Positions 18,255-26,370 of a DNA stretch of 64,000 nt are shown here, piece after piece. The stretch spans positions 112,959 through 176,958 of the forward strand of contig JARLJH010000039.1 in the NCBI GenBank assembly GCA_031291305.1, given 5' to 3'. The DNA is from Rhodoferax sp. GTDB taxonomy: Bacteria > Pseudomonadota > Gammaproteobacteria > Burkholderiales > Burkholderiaceae_C. The notes under the pieces were generated by a model. The model searched no databases. It was not told the origin of the DNA and was given only the letters and a program-made list of their open reading frames with translations. Each line of letters begins with the position of its first letter. The first letter of the stretch is position 1. The position numbers and the translations under genes were made by a program.

Positions 18255-20492
18255 TCAGACGGTGACGCCAGCCATGACCGCATTGAAGGTGGCACTGGGG
18301 CGCATGACGCCGTTGACTTTCTGCTTGTCGGCCAGATAGTAGCCGCCAATATCTGCGGGTTTGCCTTGCACGGCCTTGAACTCTTCCATGATCTGCTGTT
18401 CGTTCTTCGCCAGGGAATCGGCCAACGCGGCAAAACGCTCCTGCAGGCCCTTGTCTTGCGTCTGCGCAGCCAGTTCCTGGGCCCAGTACATGGCCAGATA
18501 AAACTGGCTACCACGGTTGTCCAGTTGGCCGGTTTTCGGCGATGGACCTTTGTTGTTGTCCAGCAGTTTTCCGGTGGCAGCATCCAGCGCCTTGGCCAGG
18601 ATCTTGGCTTTTTCATTGCCGGTTTTCAGGCCCAGGTCTTCCAGACTGACGGCCAGCGCCAGGTATTCACCGAGCGAATCCCAGCGCAAGTGGTTTTCTT
18701 CCACCAGCTGCTGCACGTGCTTGGGCGCTGAGCCGCCCGCGCCAGTTTCGTACATGCCACCACCAGCCATCAACGGCACGATGGACAGCATCTTGGCGCT
18801 GGTACCGAGTTCCATGATCGGGAACAAGTCGGTCAGGTAGTCGCGCAAAATGTTGCCGGTGACCGAGATGGTGTCCAGGCCACGCACCACGCGCTCCATG
18901 GAATAACGAATGGCACGCACCTGCGACATGATCTGGATGTCCAGGCCCGTCGTGTCGTGGTCCAGCAGGTAGGTCTTGACCTTCTTGATCAACTCGTTTT
19001 CGTGCGGACGGTACGGGTCCAGCCAGAACACGGCCGGCATGCCGGAGTTGCGTGCGCGCGTCACGGCCAGCTTGACCCAGTCGCGAATGGCGGCGTCTTT
19101 GGCCTGGCACATGCGCCAGATGTCGCCCTCTTCCACGTTTTGCGTCAACAGCACTTCGCCGGTTGCGATGTCGGTGATGTTGGCCACGCCGTCTTCAGGA
19201 ATCTCAAAGGTCTTGTCATGTGAGCCGTACTCTTCGGCCTGCTGGGCCATGAGACCCACATTGGGCACGGTCCCCATGGTTTTGGGGTCAAAGTTGCCAT
19301 TCCATTTGCAGAAGTTGATCATCTCCTGGTAGATGCGGGCAAAGGTGCTCTCGGGCATAACCGCCTTGACATCCTTCAAACGACCATCGGCGCCCCACAT
19401 CTTGCCGCCATTGCGAATCATGGCTGGCATGGACGCATCGACGATGATGTCGTTGGGCGAGTGGAAGTTGGTGATGCCCTTGGCCGAATCCACCATCGCC
19501 AGTTCGGGGCGATGCTCGTGACAAGCGTGCAAGTCAGCGATGACCTCTTCACGCAAGGATTGCGGCAGAGTTTCCAACTTCTCGTAGAGGTTGGACATCC
19601 CGTTGTTGACGTTCACGCCCAGCTCATCGAACAATTTAGCATGTTTTTCGAAGGCATCCTTGTAGAAGATGCGCACGCAGTGGCCGAACACGATCGGGTG
19701 GGACACCTTCATCATCGTCGCTTTGACGTGCAGCGAGAACATCACGCCGGTCTTGTGGGCATCTTCGATTTCTTTCTCGTAGAACGCCAGCAAGGCCTTC
19801 TTGCTCATGAACATGCTGTCGATCACCTCACCCGCCAGGAGCTTGGTCAGCGGCTTGAGAACGATGCTCTTGCCGCTCTTGGTAATCAATTCCATCTTCA
19901 CGTCGCGGGCCTTGTCCAGCGTCATGGACTTTTCGCCATGGTAGAAGTCGCCATGGTGCATGTGCGACACGTGGGTGCGTGATGCCTGGCTCCACTCGGC
20001 CATGGAATGCGGGTGCTTGCGCGCATAGTTTTTGACGGCCAAGGGGGCTCGACGGTCAGAGTTGCCTTCCCGCAGAACGGGGTTGACGGCGCTGCCGATG
20101 CACCGGGAATAGCGGGCGCGAATGGCCTTGTCCGCGTCGGACTTGGGGTCCTCAGGGTAGTCTGGCACGGCATAGCCTTTGGACTGAAGCTCTTTGATGC
20201 AGGCCACCAACTGCCCAACCGATGCGCTGATGTTGGGCAACTTGATGATGTTGGTATCAGGCAACAGCGTCAGGCGACCGAGTTCTTTCAGGTTGTCGGG
20301 CATCTTTTGCGCTTCGGTCAGGAAGTCAGGAAACTCTCCCAGCACCCGGGCCGCCACCGAGATATCGCACTCGTCCACCTCAACGCCTGCGGGCGTCGTG
20401 AATGTGCGGATCACTGGCAAGAAGGCACACGTGGCCAGAAACGGTGCTTCGTCGGTCAGGGTGTAAATAATTTTGGATGAATCAGCAGCCAT
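18255..20492 (-). CDS. icd: NADP-dependent isocitrate dehydrogenase, monomeric type
   Basis: 745 residues, the size of the monomeric NADP-isocitrate dehydrogenase (about 740), unrelated in length to the dimeric 416-residue enzyme. Family blocks include [19 protein letters not shown] at the start, [26 protein letters not shown] (substrate serine region, about 130-160), [17 protein letters not shown], and [34 protein letters not shown]. It decarboxylates isocitrate to 2-oxoglutarate in the TCA cycle, producing NADPH. A good ribosome binding site (AGAGGAATGCC) precedes ATG. It appears monocistronic. Confidence 0.97.
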   Translation of the reverse strand: MAADSSKIIYTLTDEAPFLATCAFLPVIRTFTTPAGVEVDECDISVAARVLGEFPDFLTEAQKMPDNLKELGRLTLLPDTNIIKLPNISASVGQLVACIKELQSKGYAVPDYPEDPKSDADKAIRARYSRCIGSAVNPVLREGNSDRRAPLAVKNYARKHPHSMAEWSQASRTHVSHMHHGDFYHGEKSMTLDKARDVKMELITKSGKSIVLKPLTKLLAGEVIDSMFMSKKALLAFYEKEIEDAHKTGVMFSLHVKATMMKVSHPIVFGHCVRIFYKDAFEKHAKLFDELGVNVNNGMSNLYEKLETLPQSLREEVIADLHACHEHRPELAMVDSAKGITNFHSPNDIIVDASMPAMIRNGGKMWGADGRLKDVKAVMPESTFARIYQEMINFCKWNGNFDPKTMGTVPNVGLMAQQAEEYGSHDKTFEIPEDGVANITDIATGEVLLTQNVEEGDIWRMCQAKDAAIRDWVKLAVTRARNSGMPAVFWLDPYRPHENELIKKVKTYLLDHDTTGLDIQIMSQVRAIRYSMERVVRGLDTISVTGNILRDYLTDLFPIMELGTSAKMLSIVPLMAGGGMYETGAGGSAPKHVQQLVEENHLRWDSLGEYLALAVSLEDLGLKTGNEKAKILAKALDAATGKLLDNNKGPSPKTGQLDNRGSQFYLAMYWAQELAAQTQDKGLQERFAALADSLAKNEQQIMEEFKAVQGKPADIGGYYLADKQKVNGVMRPSATFNAVMAGVTV

Positions 20493-20827
20493 GGCATTCC
20501 TCTTTCAAATTTGATTGTTTAGGCACCGAGGACTGTATTCGATAGAGGCGGGGGTCTATGGGTTTTGGTACGCAAAAAAACTGATTTAAATCAATCAACA
20601 GCCAAAGCGACCTCATCGGCCATTCAAGATGGATAGGTCACCTGCTGGCCAGCTACAAGAAACCCGAAGACCTCATCGGTGAGAATGAGCTGCTCAAGAC
20701 ACTCACGAAAAAACATCCCTTGCGTGCGCCCACGGTGCCGCCCGCTGAAAAATATTGTTACATGCTGATGCGATACTCCAAAGCTGGGCAAAGGGCGCTT
20801 TAGCTTCCAATCTTTTTAGGAGTTGGC
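20493..20827. other. Intergenic region between icd and the chemoreceptor gene
   Basis: 335 bp between divergent genes. It contains the icd leader, an IS256-type transposase remnant (20639-20711) and the AGGAG ribosome binding site of the chemoreceptor gene just before 20828. No clear sigma-28 promoter was recognised. Confidence 0.6.
20639..20711 (+). pseudogene. IS256-family transposase remnant (N-terminal part)
   Basis: The plus frame starting at 20639 reads HLLASYKKPEDLIGENELL then KTLTKK, which corresponds to the well-conserved N-terminal segment of IS256-family transposases (YKKPEDLIGENGLLKQLTK). Nothing transposase-like continues beyond about 20711, and no terminal inverted repeats are visible, so this is a short decayed scrap. 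A second candidate scrap lies beyond the chemoreceptor gene at 22571. Confidence 0.6.
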
Positions 20828-22375
20828 ATGAACATGATGGCTTCATTGAAAATTGGCGTGCGCTTGGCGCTGGGCTTTGCGCTGGTGTTGGCCTTGGCGG
20901 TGGTGATCACCGCCGTCAGTGTTGTGCAACTCAGCACCCTGGCCCGGGCAACCAAAGACATGATGCAGGAACCGCTAGCCAAAGAGCGCTACATCGCCGA
21001 CTGGAACCGCAACATCAACGTGGCGGTGATTCGCACCACCGCGGTGGCCAAGAGCACCGATGCGAGCCTGGTGCCGTTTTTTGCGGCCAATGCATCTGAA
21101 ATTACCAAAAGCACCAGTGAGTTGCTGAAAAAAATTGAACCGCTGATTGCCACCGAGGAAGAAAAAGCGCTGTTTTCAAAAATATCCGAGGTGCGCAAAG
21201 CCTATTTGGCAAGCCGCGACCAGGTTACCAAACTCAAAGCCGATGGCCAAGTCGACGAGGCCAACAGCATTCTTGAAAAAGACTACCTGCCCGCTGCCGA
21301 CGGCTACATGAAGCTGGTGGGTGAATTTCTGACTATGCAGCGCAAAAACCTGGACACCCGGGCCCTTGAAATCGCCGACATCAAACAAACCAGTCGAAGC
21401 CTCCTGATCGCACTCGCCGTGAGTGTCCTGGCTTTGGGCGCGGTGTGTGCGTGGCTGCTCACGGTGGGCATCACCAAACCGCTGAAAAATTCGGTGGCGA
21501 TCGCCACTCGGGTGGCCGAAGGCGACCTGAGCGCCGACATCCAGGTCGTTGGTCAGGACGAGACGGCGCAATTGTTGCAAGCCTTGTCCACCATGAAAAA
21601 CCAGTTGGCGGGCATTGTGAGCCATGTGCGGCAAGGTTCTGAAGCGGTATCGGTGGCCAGCACCGAAATTGCCCAGGGCAACAACAACCTGAGTGAGCGC
21701 ACCGAACAACAGGCCAGCGCGCTGGAAGAAACCGCTGCCTCCATGGAGGAACTCAGTGCCACAGTGCGGCAAAACGCCGACAACGCCCGGCAGGCCAACC
21801 AGTTGGCGCAAAGTGCCAGCACGGTAGCGATCCAGGGGGGTGAGGTGGTCAACCAGGTGGTGGCCACCATGAAGGGGATTAATGACAGCTCACGCAAGAT
21901 TGCCGACATCATCGGCGTGATCGACGGCATTGCCTTCCAGACCAATATCCTGGCGTTGAACGCAGCCGTGGAAGCGGCGCGTGCCGGCGAACAGGGCCGC
22001 GGTTTTGCCGTGGTGGCCTCTGAAGTGCGTAGCCTGGCTGGCCGCTCTGCCGACGCCGCCAAGGAAATCAAGAGTCTGATCACCGACAGTGTGCAGCGTG
22101 TCGAGCAGGGTTCCACACTGGTGGATCAGGCCGGTGTCACCATGACCGAGGTGGTTAGTTCGATCCGGCGGGTGAACGACATCATGGGCGAGATCAGCGC
22201 CGCCAGCACCGAACAAAGCCAGGGCGTGGCCCAAGTCAGCGAAGCCGTGACCCAGATGGACCAAGCCACCCAACAAAATGCCGCGCTGGTGGAAGAAATG
22301 GCCGCGGCCGCCAGCAGCCTGAGATCTCAGGCGCAGGATCTGGTCGCTGTGGTGTCGGTTTTTAAGTTGTCGTGA
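20828..22375 (+). CDS. Methyl-accepting chemotaxis protein
   Basis: 515 residues. The first membrane helix (about 12-32) is followed by a periplasmic four-helix-bundle sensor domain (about 33-185), a second membrane helix ([20 protein letters not shown], about 190-210), a HAMP domain (about 211-265) and a long signalling coiled coil whose tip reads [20 protein letters not shown] near residues 364-385. No C-terminal CheR-tethering pentapeptide is present. It senses an unknown ligand and signals to CheA/CheW. Ribosome binding site TTAGGAG lies at the proper distance. The gene is flanked by IS256-type scraps, suggesting past rearrangement. Confidence 0.95.
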   Translation: MNMMASLKIGVRLALGFALVLALAVVITAVSVVQLSTLARATKDMMQEPLAKERYIADWNRNINVAVIRTTAVAKSTDASLVPFFAANASEITKSTSELLKKIEPLIATEEEKALFSKISEVRKAYLASRDQVTKLKADGQVDEANSILEKDYLPAADGYMKLVGEFLTMQRKNLDTRALEIADIKQTSRSLLIALAVSVLALGAVCAWLLTVGITKPLKNSVAIATRVAEGDLSADIQVVGQDETAQLLQALSTMKNQLAGIVSHVRQGSEAVSVASTEIAQGNNNLSERTEQQASALEETAASMEELSATVRQNADNARQANQLAQSASTVAIQGGEVVNQVVATMKGINDSSRKIADIIGVIDGIAFQTNILALNAAVEAARAGEQGRGFAVVASEVRSLAGRSADAAKEIKSLITDSVQRVEQGSTLVDQAGVTMTEVVSSIRRVNDIMGEISAASTEQSQGVAQVSEAVTQMDQATQQNAALVEEMAAAASSLRSQAQDLVAVVSVFKLS

Positions 22376-22428
22376 AACTCGCAGATGTCCTGATCTGGGT
22401 GGCAGTGGCTTTGCCACGCTATGCTATT

Positions 22429-22470
22429 CGCAGCTATCTATCCTTGTTTCACGAGGGCTAGAGCACAAAA
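22429..22470. repeat. Dispersed palindromic repeat, degenerate copy
   Basis: CAGCTATCTATCCTTGTTTC followed by ACGAGGGCTAGAGCACAAAATAA keeps the AGCTAT...GGGCTAGAG..AAAAT layout, with the central palindrome eroded. It is between the chemoreceptor gene and the end of metF. Confidence 0.6.
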
Positions 22471-22570
22471 TAACTGAGTGTGCGCATGATGGGAGTGTCC
22501 CCCATCGTCTAGCTGAACGGCACTCACGGCAATACCCGCGATACCTGAGTGGGGCGTGTCAAGGCGGTGC

Positions 22571-22636
22571 CCGGGCCTGTGGATCGCCTGGAACGAAACA
22601 GCCGAGTTCTGGCTACAGCGGGTCACCAACCTCGCC
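22571..22636 (+). pseudogene. Possible IS256-family transposase remnant (middle part)
   Basis: One plus frame reads PGLWIAWNETAEFWLQRVTN, resembling the IS256 transposase core segment GLWxxENEGAKFWLxVLTEL. Only about 22 residues are recognisable. Together with the scrap at 20639 (same strand, correct order) it suggests an old element around the chemoreceptor gene. Chance resemblance cannot be excluded. Confidence 0.4.
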
Positions 22637-22639
22637 GAT

Positions 22640-23485
22640 TCAACGACCAATGTCAAGCCGCTGGCAAATTTCCAGCGTCGCCGCGCTCTGGTTCATGGTG
22701 TAGAAGTGCAGGCCCGGTGCGCCACCGGCGCGCAGTTGTTCGCACAGGTCGGTCACCACGTCCAGGCCAAAGGCTTTGATGGATGCGGTGTCGTCGCCAA
22801 AGCCTTGCAGCCGCAGCCGAATCCAGCGTGGAATCTCGGCGCCACAGGCATCGCTGAAACGCATCAGCTGGGTGGAACTGGTGATGGGCATGATGCCGGG
22901 CACCACCGGAATCTGCACACCCAGCGCGTCGGCATCTTCGACAAAGCGGAAGTAGGCATCCGAGTTGTAAAAGTACTGCGTGATGGCGGAGTTGGCACCG
23001 GCATGCACCTTGGCGGCAAAGGCTTTCAGATCACTCTCGGGAGACTTGGCCTGGGGGTGGATTTCAGGGTAAGCGGCCACTTCGATGTAAAAGTCGTCTC
23101 CGGTCTCAGCACGGATGAAGGCCACCAAATCGCTGGCGTATTGAAACTCGCCGCCCATGCCATAGCCACTGGGCAAATCACCCCGCAGCGCCACCAGTCG
23201 TTTGACACCCATGGCTTGGAGGGTGGCCAGTTGCGCACGCACTCCGGCGCGGGTGGCGCCGATGCAGGAAAAGTGCGAGGCAGCGTTCTGGCCCTCGGCC
23301 AGGATGTCGCGCACGGCGTTGAACGTGCCCTCCTGGGTGGAGCCACCCGCGCCAAAGGTCACGGAACAGAACTCGGGTTTCAGCGCATAGAGCTGCTGGC
23401 GCACCAAGCGCAGTTTTTCAACGCCTTCTGGTGTCTTGGGTGGAAAAAACTCGACGCTGACCGGAATACGGGTTGCTTCAGTCAT
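22640..23485 (-). CDS. metF: Methylenetetrahydrofolate reductase
   Basis: 281 residues, normal for bacterial MetF. It begins with the typical SVEFFPPKTPEG, then FCSVTFGAGGSTQEGT, VKRLVALRGDLPSG (substrate/FAD), and later ITQYFYNSDAYFRFVEDADALGVQIPVVPGIMPI. The flavoenzyme makes 5-methyl-THF for methionine synthesis. It is the third gene of ahcY-tlyA-metF; the whole set is downstream of the SAH riboswitch, which couples methyl-THF supply to homocysteine recycling. Confidence 0.97.
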   Translation of the reverse strand: MTEATRIPVSVEFFPPKTPEGVEKLRLVRQQLYALKPEFCSVTFGAGGSTQEGTFNAVRDILAEGQNAASHFSCIGATRAGVRAQLATLQAMGVKRLVALRGDLPSGYGMGGEFQYASDLVAFIRAETGDDFYIEVAAYPEIHPQAKSPESDLKAFAAKVHAGANSAITQYFYNSDAYFRFVEDADALGVQIPVVPGIMPITSSTQLMRFSDACGAEIPRWIRLRLQGFGDDTASIKAFGLDVVTDLCEQLRAGGAPGLHFYTMNQSAATLEICQRLDIGR

Positions 23486-23557
23486 GACAGGCCTTTACAA
23501 GGTTGGGGGGCAGCGCTTGGCAGCAGCCATGGGCCAGCCCGCCCTCAGGATTTCAGT

Positions 23558-24439
23558 TCAGTCTGCGCTGCCACTTTGGCGCGCGCAGATAAAAAATTCG
23601 CGGTTACCGTCGCCACCAGCTATCGGCGAGTCAAACCAGTCGGTCACCGTCAGCCCCAGAGCGGCGCAGGCATCACGCACGCGCTGCTCCACAAAGGCGT
23701 ACAGCGCGGCATCTTTGACGATGCCACCTTTGCCCACCTGGCCGGGTTGCAGTTCAAACTGCGGCTTGACCAGGGTCAACAGCACACCACCGGGTTTCAG
23801 CAGCGGCACCACGGCGGGCAGCACCAGGGTTTGCGAGATGAAGGACAGGTCGGCCACGATCAGGTCAAACTCAGGTATGAAATCACCGTCAGCGATCTGA
23901 GGGGCATCGGCATCTTCATCATGACCAGATTGATCGTCGTCGGCTGGATGCTCTTCATCTTCAAGATAAAAATGACCATCAGCCCCCGTGCTGTCTTCGT
24001 AAGCAGCTATTAAATCTAAAGCATCGAGTGCACGGGCATTGACCCCTTCCACACACAGCACACGTGGATCGGCGCGCAGCTTGGGGTGCAACTGGGCGCT
24101 GCCCACATCCACCCCGACCACCATGGCCGCACCCTGCTGGAGCAGGCAGTCGGTAAAACCGCCGGTGGACTGACCAACATCCAGGCATTGCAAGCCTTGT
24201 ACGTTCAGGCCCACCTGTTTCAAAGCCGCTTCCAGCTTCAAGCCACCCCGCGAGACATAGCGCGCCTCAGACTCGTCAAGCAGACGAATCTGGGCGTCTT
24301 CTGGCACATCGTCGCCGTTTTTGGCGACCTTGCGCCAAGCATCCGTCTGCAGCCATTCCACGCCCCCGGCAATCAGACGCTGTGCCTGGGAGCGGGTGCT
24401 GGCCAAGCCACGTTGCACCAGCAGTTGGTCAATTCGCAT
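23558..24439 (-). CDS. tlyA: TlyA-type rRNA 2'-O-methyltransferase (S4 + FtsJ domains)
   Basis: 293 residues. An S4 RNA-binding domain (MRIDQLLVQRGLASTRSQAQ, residues 1-60) precedes an FtsJ-type methyltransferase with SAM motif LDVGQSTGGFTDCLLQQG (86-103), VVGVDVGSAQLHPKLR, and FDLIVADLSFISQTLVLPA (191-209). TlyA proteins 2'-O-methylate rRNA cytidines or act as haemolysin-like proteins. An unusual acidic insertion (about residues 145-189, rich in Asp, Glu and His) separates the canonical EGVNAR and FDLIVADLSF blocks. Its DNA begins with TTTAATAGCTGCTTACG, resembling one end of the dispersed repeat. Its location in the methyl cycle operon fits SAM use. Confidence 0.9.
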   Translation of the reverse strand: MRIDQLLVQRGLASTRSQAQRLIAGGVEWLQTDAWRKVAKNGDDVPEDAQIRLLDESEARYVSRGGLKLEAALKQVGLNVQGLQCLDVGQSTGGFTDCLLQQGAAMVVGVDVGSAQLHPKLRADPRVLCVEGVNARALDALDLIAAYEDSTGADGHFYLEDEEHPADDDQSGHDEDADAPQIADGDFIPEFDLIVADLSFISQTLVLPAVVPLLKPGGVLLTLVKPQFELQPGQVGKGGIVKDAALYAFVEQRVRDACAALGLTVTDWFDSPIAGGDGNREFFICARQSGSAD

Positions 24440-24518
24440 AGGTGTCCAAGTTATTCCAAGCAGCCCGTCTGCGTGCCAGAGATACCGCCGATCCGGCTTC
24501 GCCGGGCGGCTGGTATCG

Positions 24519-24556
24519 CCCCATTGAGGGGGAGGCGCCGCAGGCGCTTCGGGGGT
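24519..24556. repeat. GC-rich palindromic element between ahcY and tlyA
   Basis: The sequence CCCCATTGAGGGGGAGGCGC continues as CGCAGGCGCTTCGGGGGTGG and can form nested stems (GGCGCC / GCGCTT region and CCCC / GGGG). A neighbouring inverted repeat GCCGATCCGGCTTCGCCGGGCGGC lies at 24486-24509. I recall similar GC-rich intergenic elements in Comamonadaceae, but the copy number here is one. Confidence 0.4.
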
Positions 24557-24559
24557 GGT

Positions 24560-26011
24560 TCAATATCTGTAAGTGTCGGCTTTGTACGGACCGGCCTTGC
24601 TCACGCCGATGTAGGCGGCTTGCTCGTCGGTCAGCACAGACAACTGGGCACCGACCTTCTTCAGATGCAGGCGCGCCACTTTTTCGTCCAGGTGCTTGGG
24701 CAACACATAGACCTGGCCGACCTTGTAGCTCTTGGGTTTGGTGAACAGTTCGATCTGCGCAATGGTCTGGTTGGCAAAGCTGGAACTCATGACAAAGCTG
24801 GGGTGGCCGGTGCCGCAGCCCAGGTTCACCAAGCGGCCTTTTGCCAACAGGATGATGCGTTTGGCAGGCTTCTTACCCTTGGCGGGGAAGATCACATGGT
24901 CCACCTGCGGCTTGATCTCTTCCCACTTGCATTTGGACAGCGATGCCACGTCGATTTCATTGTCAAAGTGGCCAATGTTGCAAACGATGGCCTGGTCTTT
25001 CATGGCCGCCATGTGCTGGTAGGTGATGACGTTCAGGTTGCCGGTGCAGGTGACAAAAATATCGCACTTGTCAGCGGCGTATTCCATGGTCACCACCTTG
25101 AAGCCTTCCATGGCCGCTTGCAGGGCGTTGATGGGGTCAATCTCGGTTACCCACACTTGGGCAGACAGGGCGCGCAGCGCCTGGGCGCAGCCCTTGCCCA
25201 CGTCGCCGTAACCGGCCACCAGAGCCACCTTGCCAGCAATCATCACATCGGTGGCGCGCTTGATGCCGTCCACCAGGGATTCGCGGCAGCCGTAGAGGTT
25301 GTCAAACTTGCTCTTGGTCACCGAGTCGTTGACGTTGATGGCGCGCAGTTTCAGGTCGCCCTTGGCCGACATGTCGATCAGGCGGTGCACGCCGGTGGTG
25401 GTTTCTTCGGTCACGCCAATGATGTTCTTCAGGCGGCGGCTGTACCAGGTGGGGTCAACCTTGAGCTTGGCCTTGATGGCGGCGTAGAGGCAGGTTTCTT
25501 CTTCGCTGCTGGGCTTGTCGAGCAAGCTGCTGTCTTTTTCGGCGCGGGCACCCAGGTGCATCAGCAGCGTGGCGTCACCACCGTCGTCCAAAATCATGTT
25601 GGGGCCTTCGGCGGCCGTGCCCTTTTTGCCACCAAATTCAAAAATACGGTGGGTGTAGTCCCAGTAGTCAGCCAGCGACTCACCTTTGATCGCGAACACG
25701 GGAATGCCGTCGGCAGCGATGGCGGCGGCGGCGTGATCCTGTGTGGAAAATATGTTGCACGAAGCCCAACGCACGGTCGCGCCCAGAGCGGTGAGTGTTT
25801 CGATCAACACGGCGGTCTGGATCGTCATGTGCAAGCTGCCCGCAATGCGTGCGCCCTTGAGCGGCTGGTCTTTAGCAAACTCTTCGCGGATGGCCATCAA
25901 ACCGGGCATTTCGGTTTCGGCAATGTTGAGTTCTTTGCGGCCCCAGGCGGCCAGGCCGATGTCAGCGATGACGTGGTCTTGTTTCAATGTGGTTGGCTTT
26001 GCTGCGCTCAT
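24560..26011 (-). CDS. ahcY: Adenosylhomocysteinase
   Basis: 483 residues, typical of proteobacterial SAH hydrolase. Seen are [22 protein letters not shown] at the start, [16 protein letters not shown]-like [12 protein letters not shown], the NAD-binding [23 protein letters not shown] and the C-terminal segment [11 protein letters not shown]. It hydrolyses S-adenosylhomocysteine to adenosine and homocysteine, removing the product inhibitor of methyltransferases. It is the first gene of ahcY-tlyA-metF and is preceded by an SAH riboswitch. Confidence 0.98.
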   Translation of the reverse strand: MSAAKPTTLKQDHVIADIGLAAWGRKELNIAETEMPGLMAIREEFAKDQPLKGARIAGSLHMTIQTAVLIETLTALGATVRWASCNIFSTQDHAAAAIAADGIPVFAIKGESLADYWDYTHRIFEFGGKKGTAAEGPNMILDDGGDATLLMHLGARAEKDSSLLDKPSSEEETCLYAAIKAKLKVDPTWYSRRLKNIIGVTEETTTGVHRLIDMSAKGDLKLRAINVNDSVTKSKFDNLYGCRESLVDGIKRATDVMIAGKVALVAGYGDVGKGCAQALRALSAQVWVTEIDPINALQAAMEGFKVVTMEYAADKCDIFVTCTGNLNVITYQHMAAMKDQAIVCNIGHFDNEIDVASLSKCKWEEIKPQVDHVIFPAKGKKPAKRIILLAKGRLVNLGCGTGHPSFVMSSSFANQTIAQIELFTKPKSYKVGQVYVLPKHLDEKVARLHLKKVGAQLSVLTDEQAAYIGVSKAGPYKADTYRY

Positions 26012-26062
26012 GATTCACTCCAGAAGTTATGGTGACAACCACAGCCATGTGCGCGAATCAGG

Positions 26063-26096
26063 AAAAAAGACTCACCGCACAGGCACTGTGGGTGAG
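26063..26096 (-). terminator. Riboswitch-controlled terminator in the ahcY leader
   Basis: On the minus strand CTCACC (26091-26096 read in reverse) and CACAG pair with CTGTG and GGTGAG (26071-26082), giving an 11-bp stem with one bulge and a 3-base loop, followed by TCTTTTTT. Part of the left arm is also the 3' end of the SAH riboswitch pseudoknot sequence, so folding of the two is mutually exclusive. Confidence 0.75.
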
Positions 26097-26194
26097 CGCC
26101 GTTGTGAAACGCTGCGCAAAAAAACAACAGCGTGGTCCGAGCCTCACTCAGCACGATGATTCAGTCATCAGTGTGAGCTGCAACGCTCCTCGGG
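26091..26194 (-). promoter_or_regulatory. SAH riboswitch upstream of ahcY
   Basis: The leader reads CCCGAGGAGCGTTGCAGC, a variable stem, then GAGGCTCGG and, after a variable linker, ACGGCGCTCACC. These are the invariant segments of the SAH riboswitch (CGAGGAGCG-TGCAA, AGGCTCGG, pseudoknot GGCGCTCA). It binds S-adenosylhomocysteine and switches ahcY on. An overlapping terminator stem lies just downstream. Confidence 0.93.
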
Positions 26195-26201
26195 ATGGCG
26201 G

Positions 26202-26207
26202 ATTATA
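26202..26207 (-). promoter_or_regulatory. -10 box of the ahcY operon promoter
   Basis: A perfect TATAAT on the minus strand, 8 bases upstream of the riboswitch core; the -35 region about 17-18 bases further upstream (near TCGTAA) is weak. Transcription would start at about the first riboswitch base. Confidence 0.55.
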
Positions 26208-26370
26208 AGTAGCCTACGGTCCCATTACGACCCTTGCCGCTATGCCTGCGCGAACTGGCCGGCAAATTGCTTTGTAACTTATCCGTAATTTTCGCGCGTG
26301 ATTTGGCATCCCAAGCGTGCAAAATATCCCCTAAACGAGTTGCCTCGTTCAACCATCCAAAGGAACGTCC

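Noticed and set aside
22556-26035. Long plus-strand ORFs (485 and 649 codons) across metF, tlyA and ahcY
   Set aside because: They are reverse frames of three conserved genes; no protein family is seen in them.
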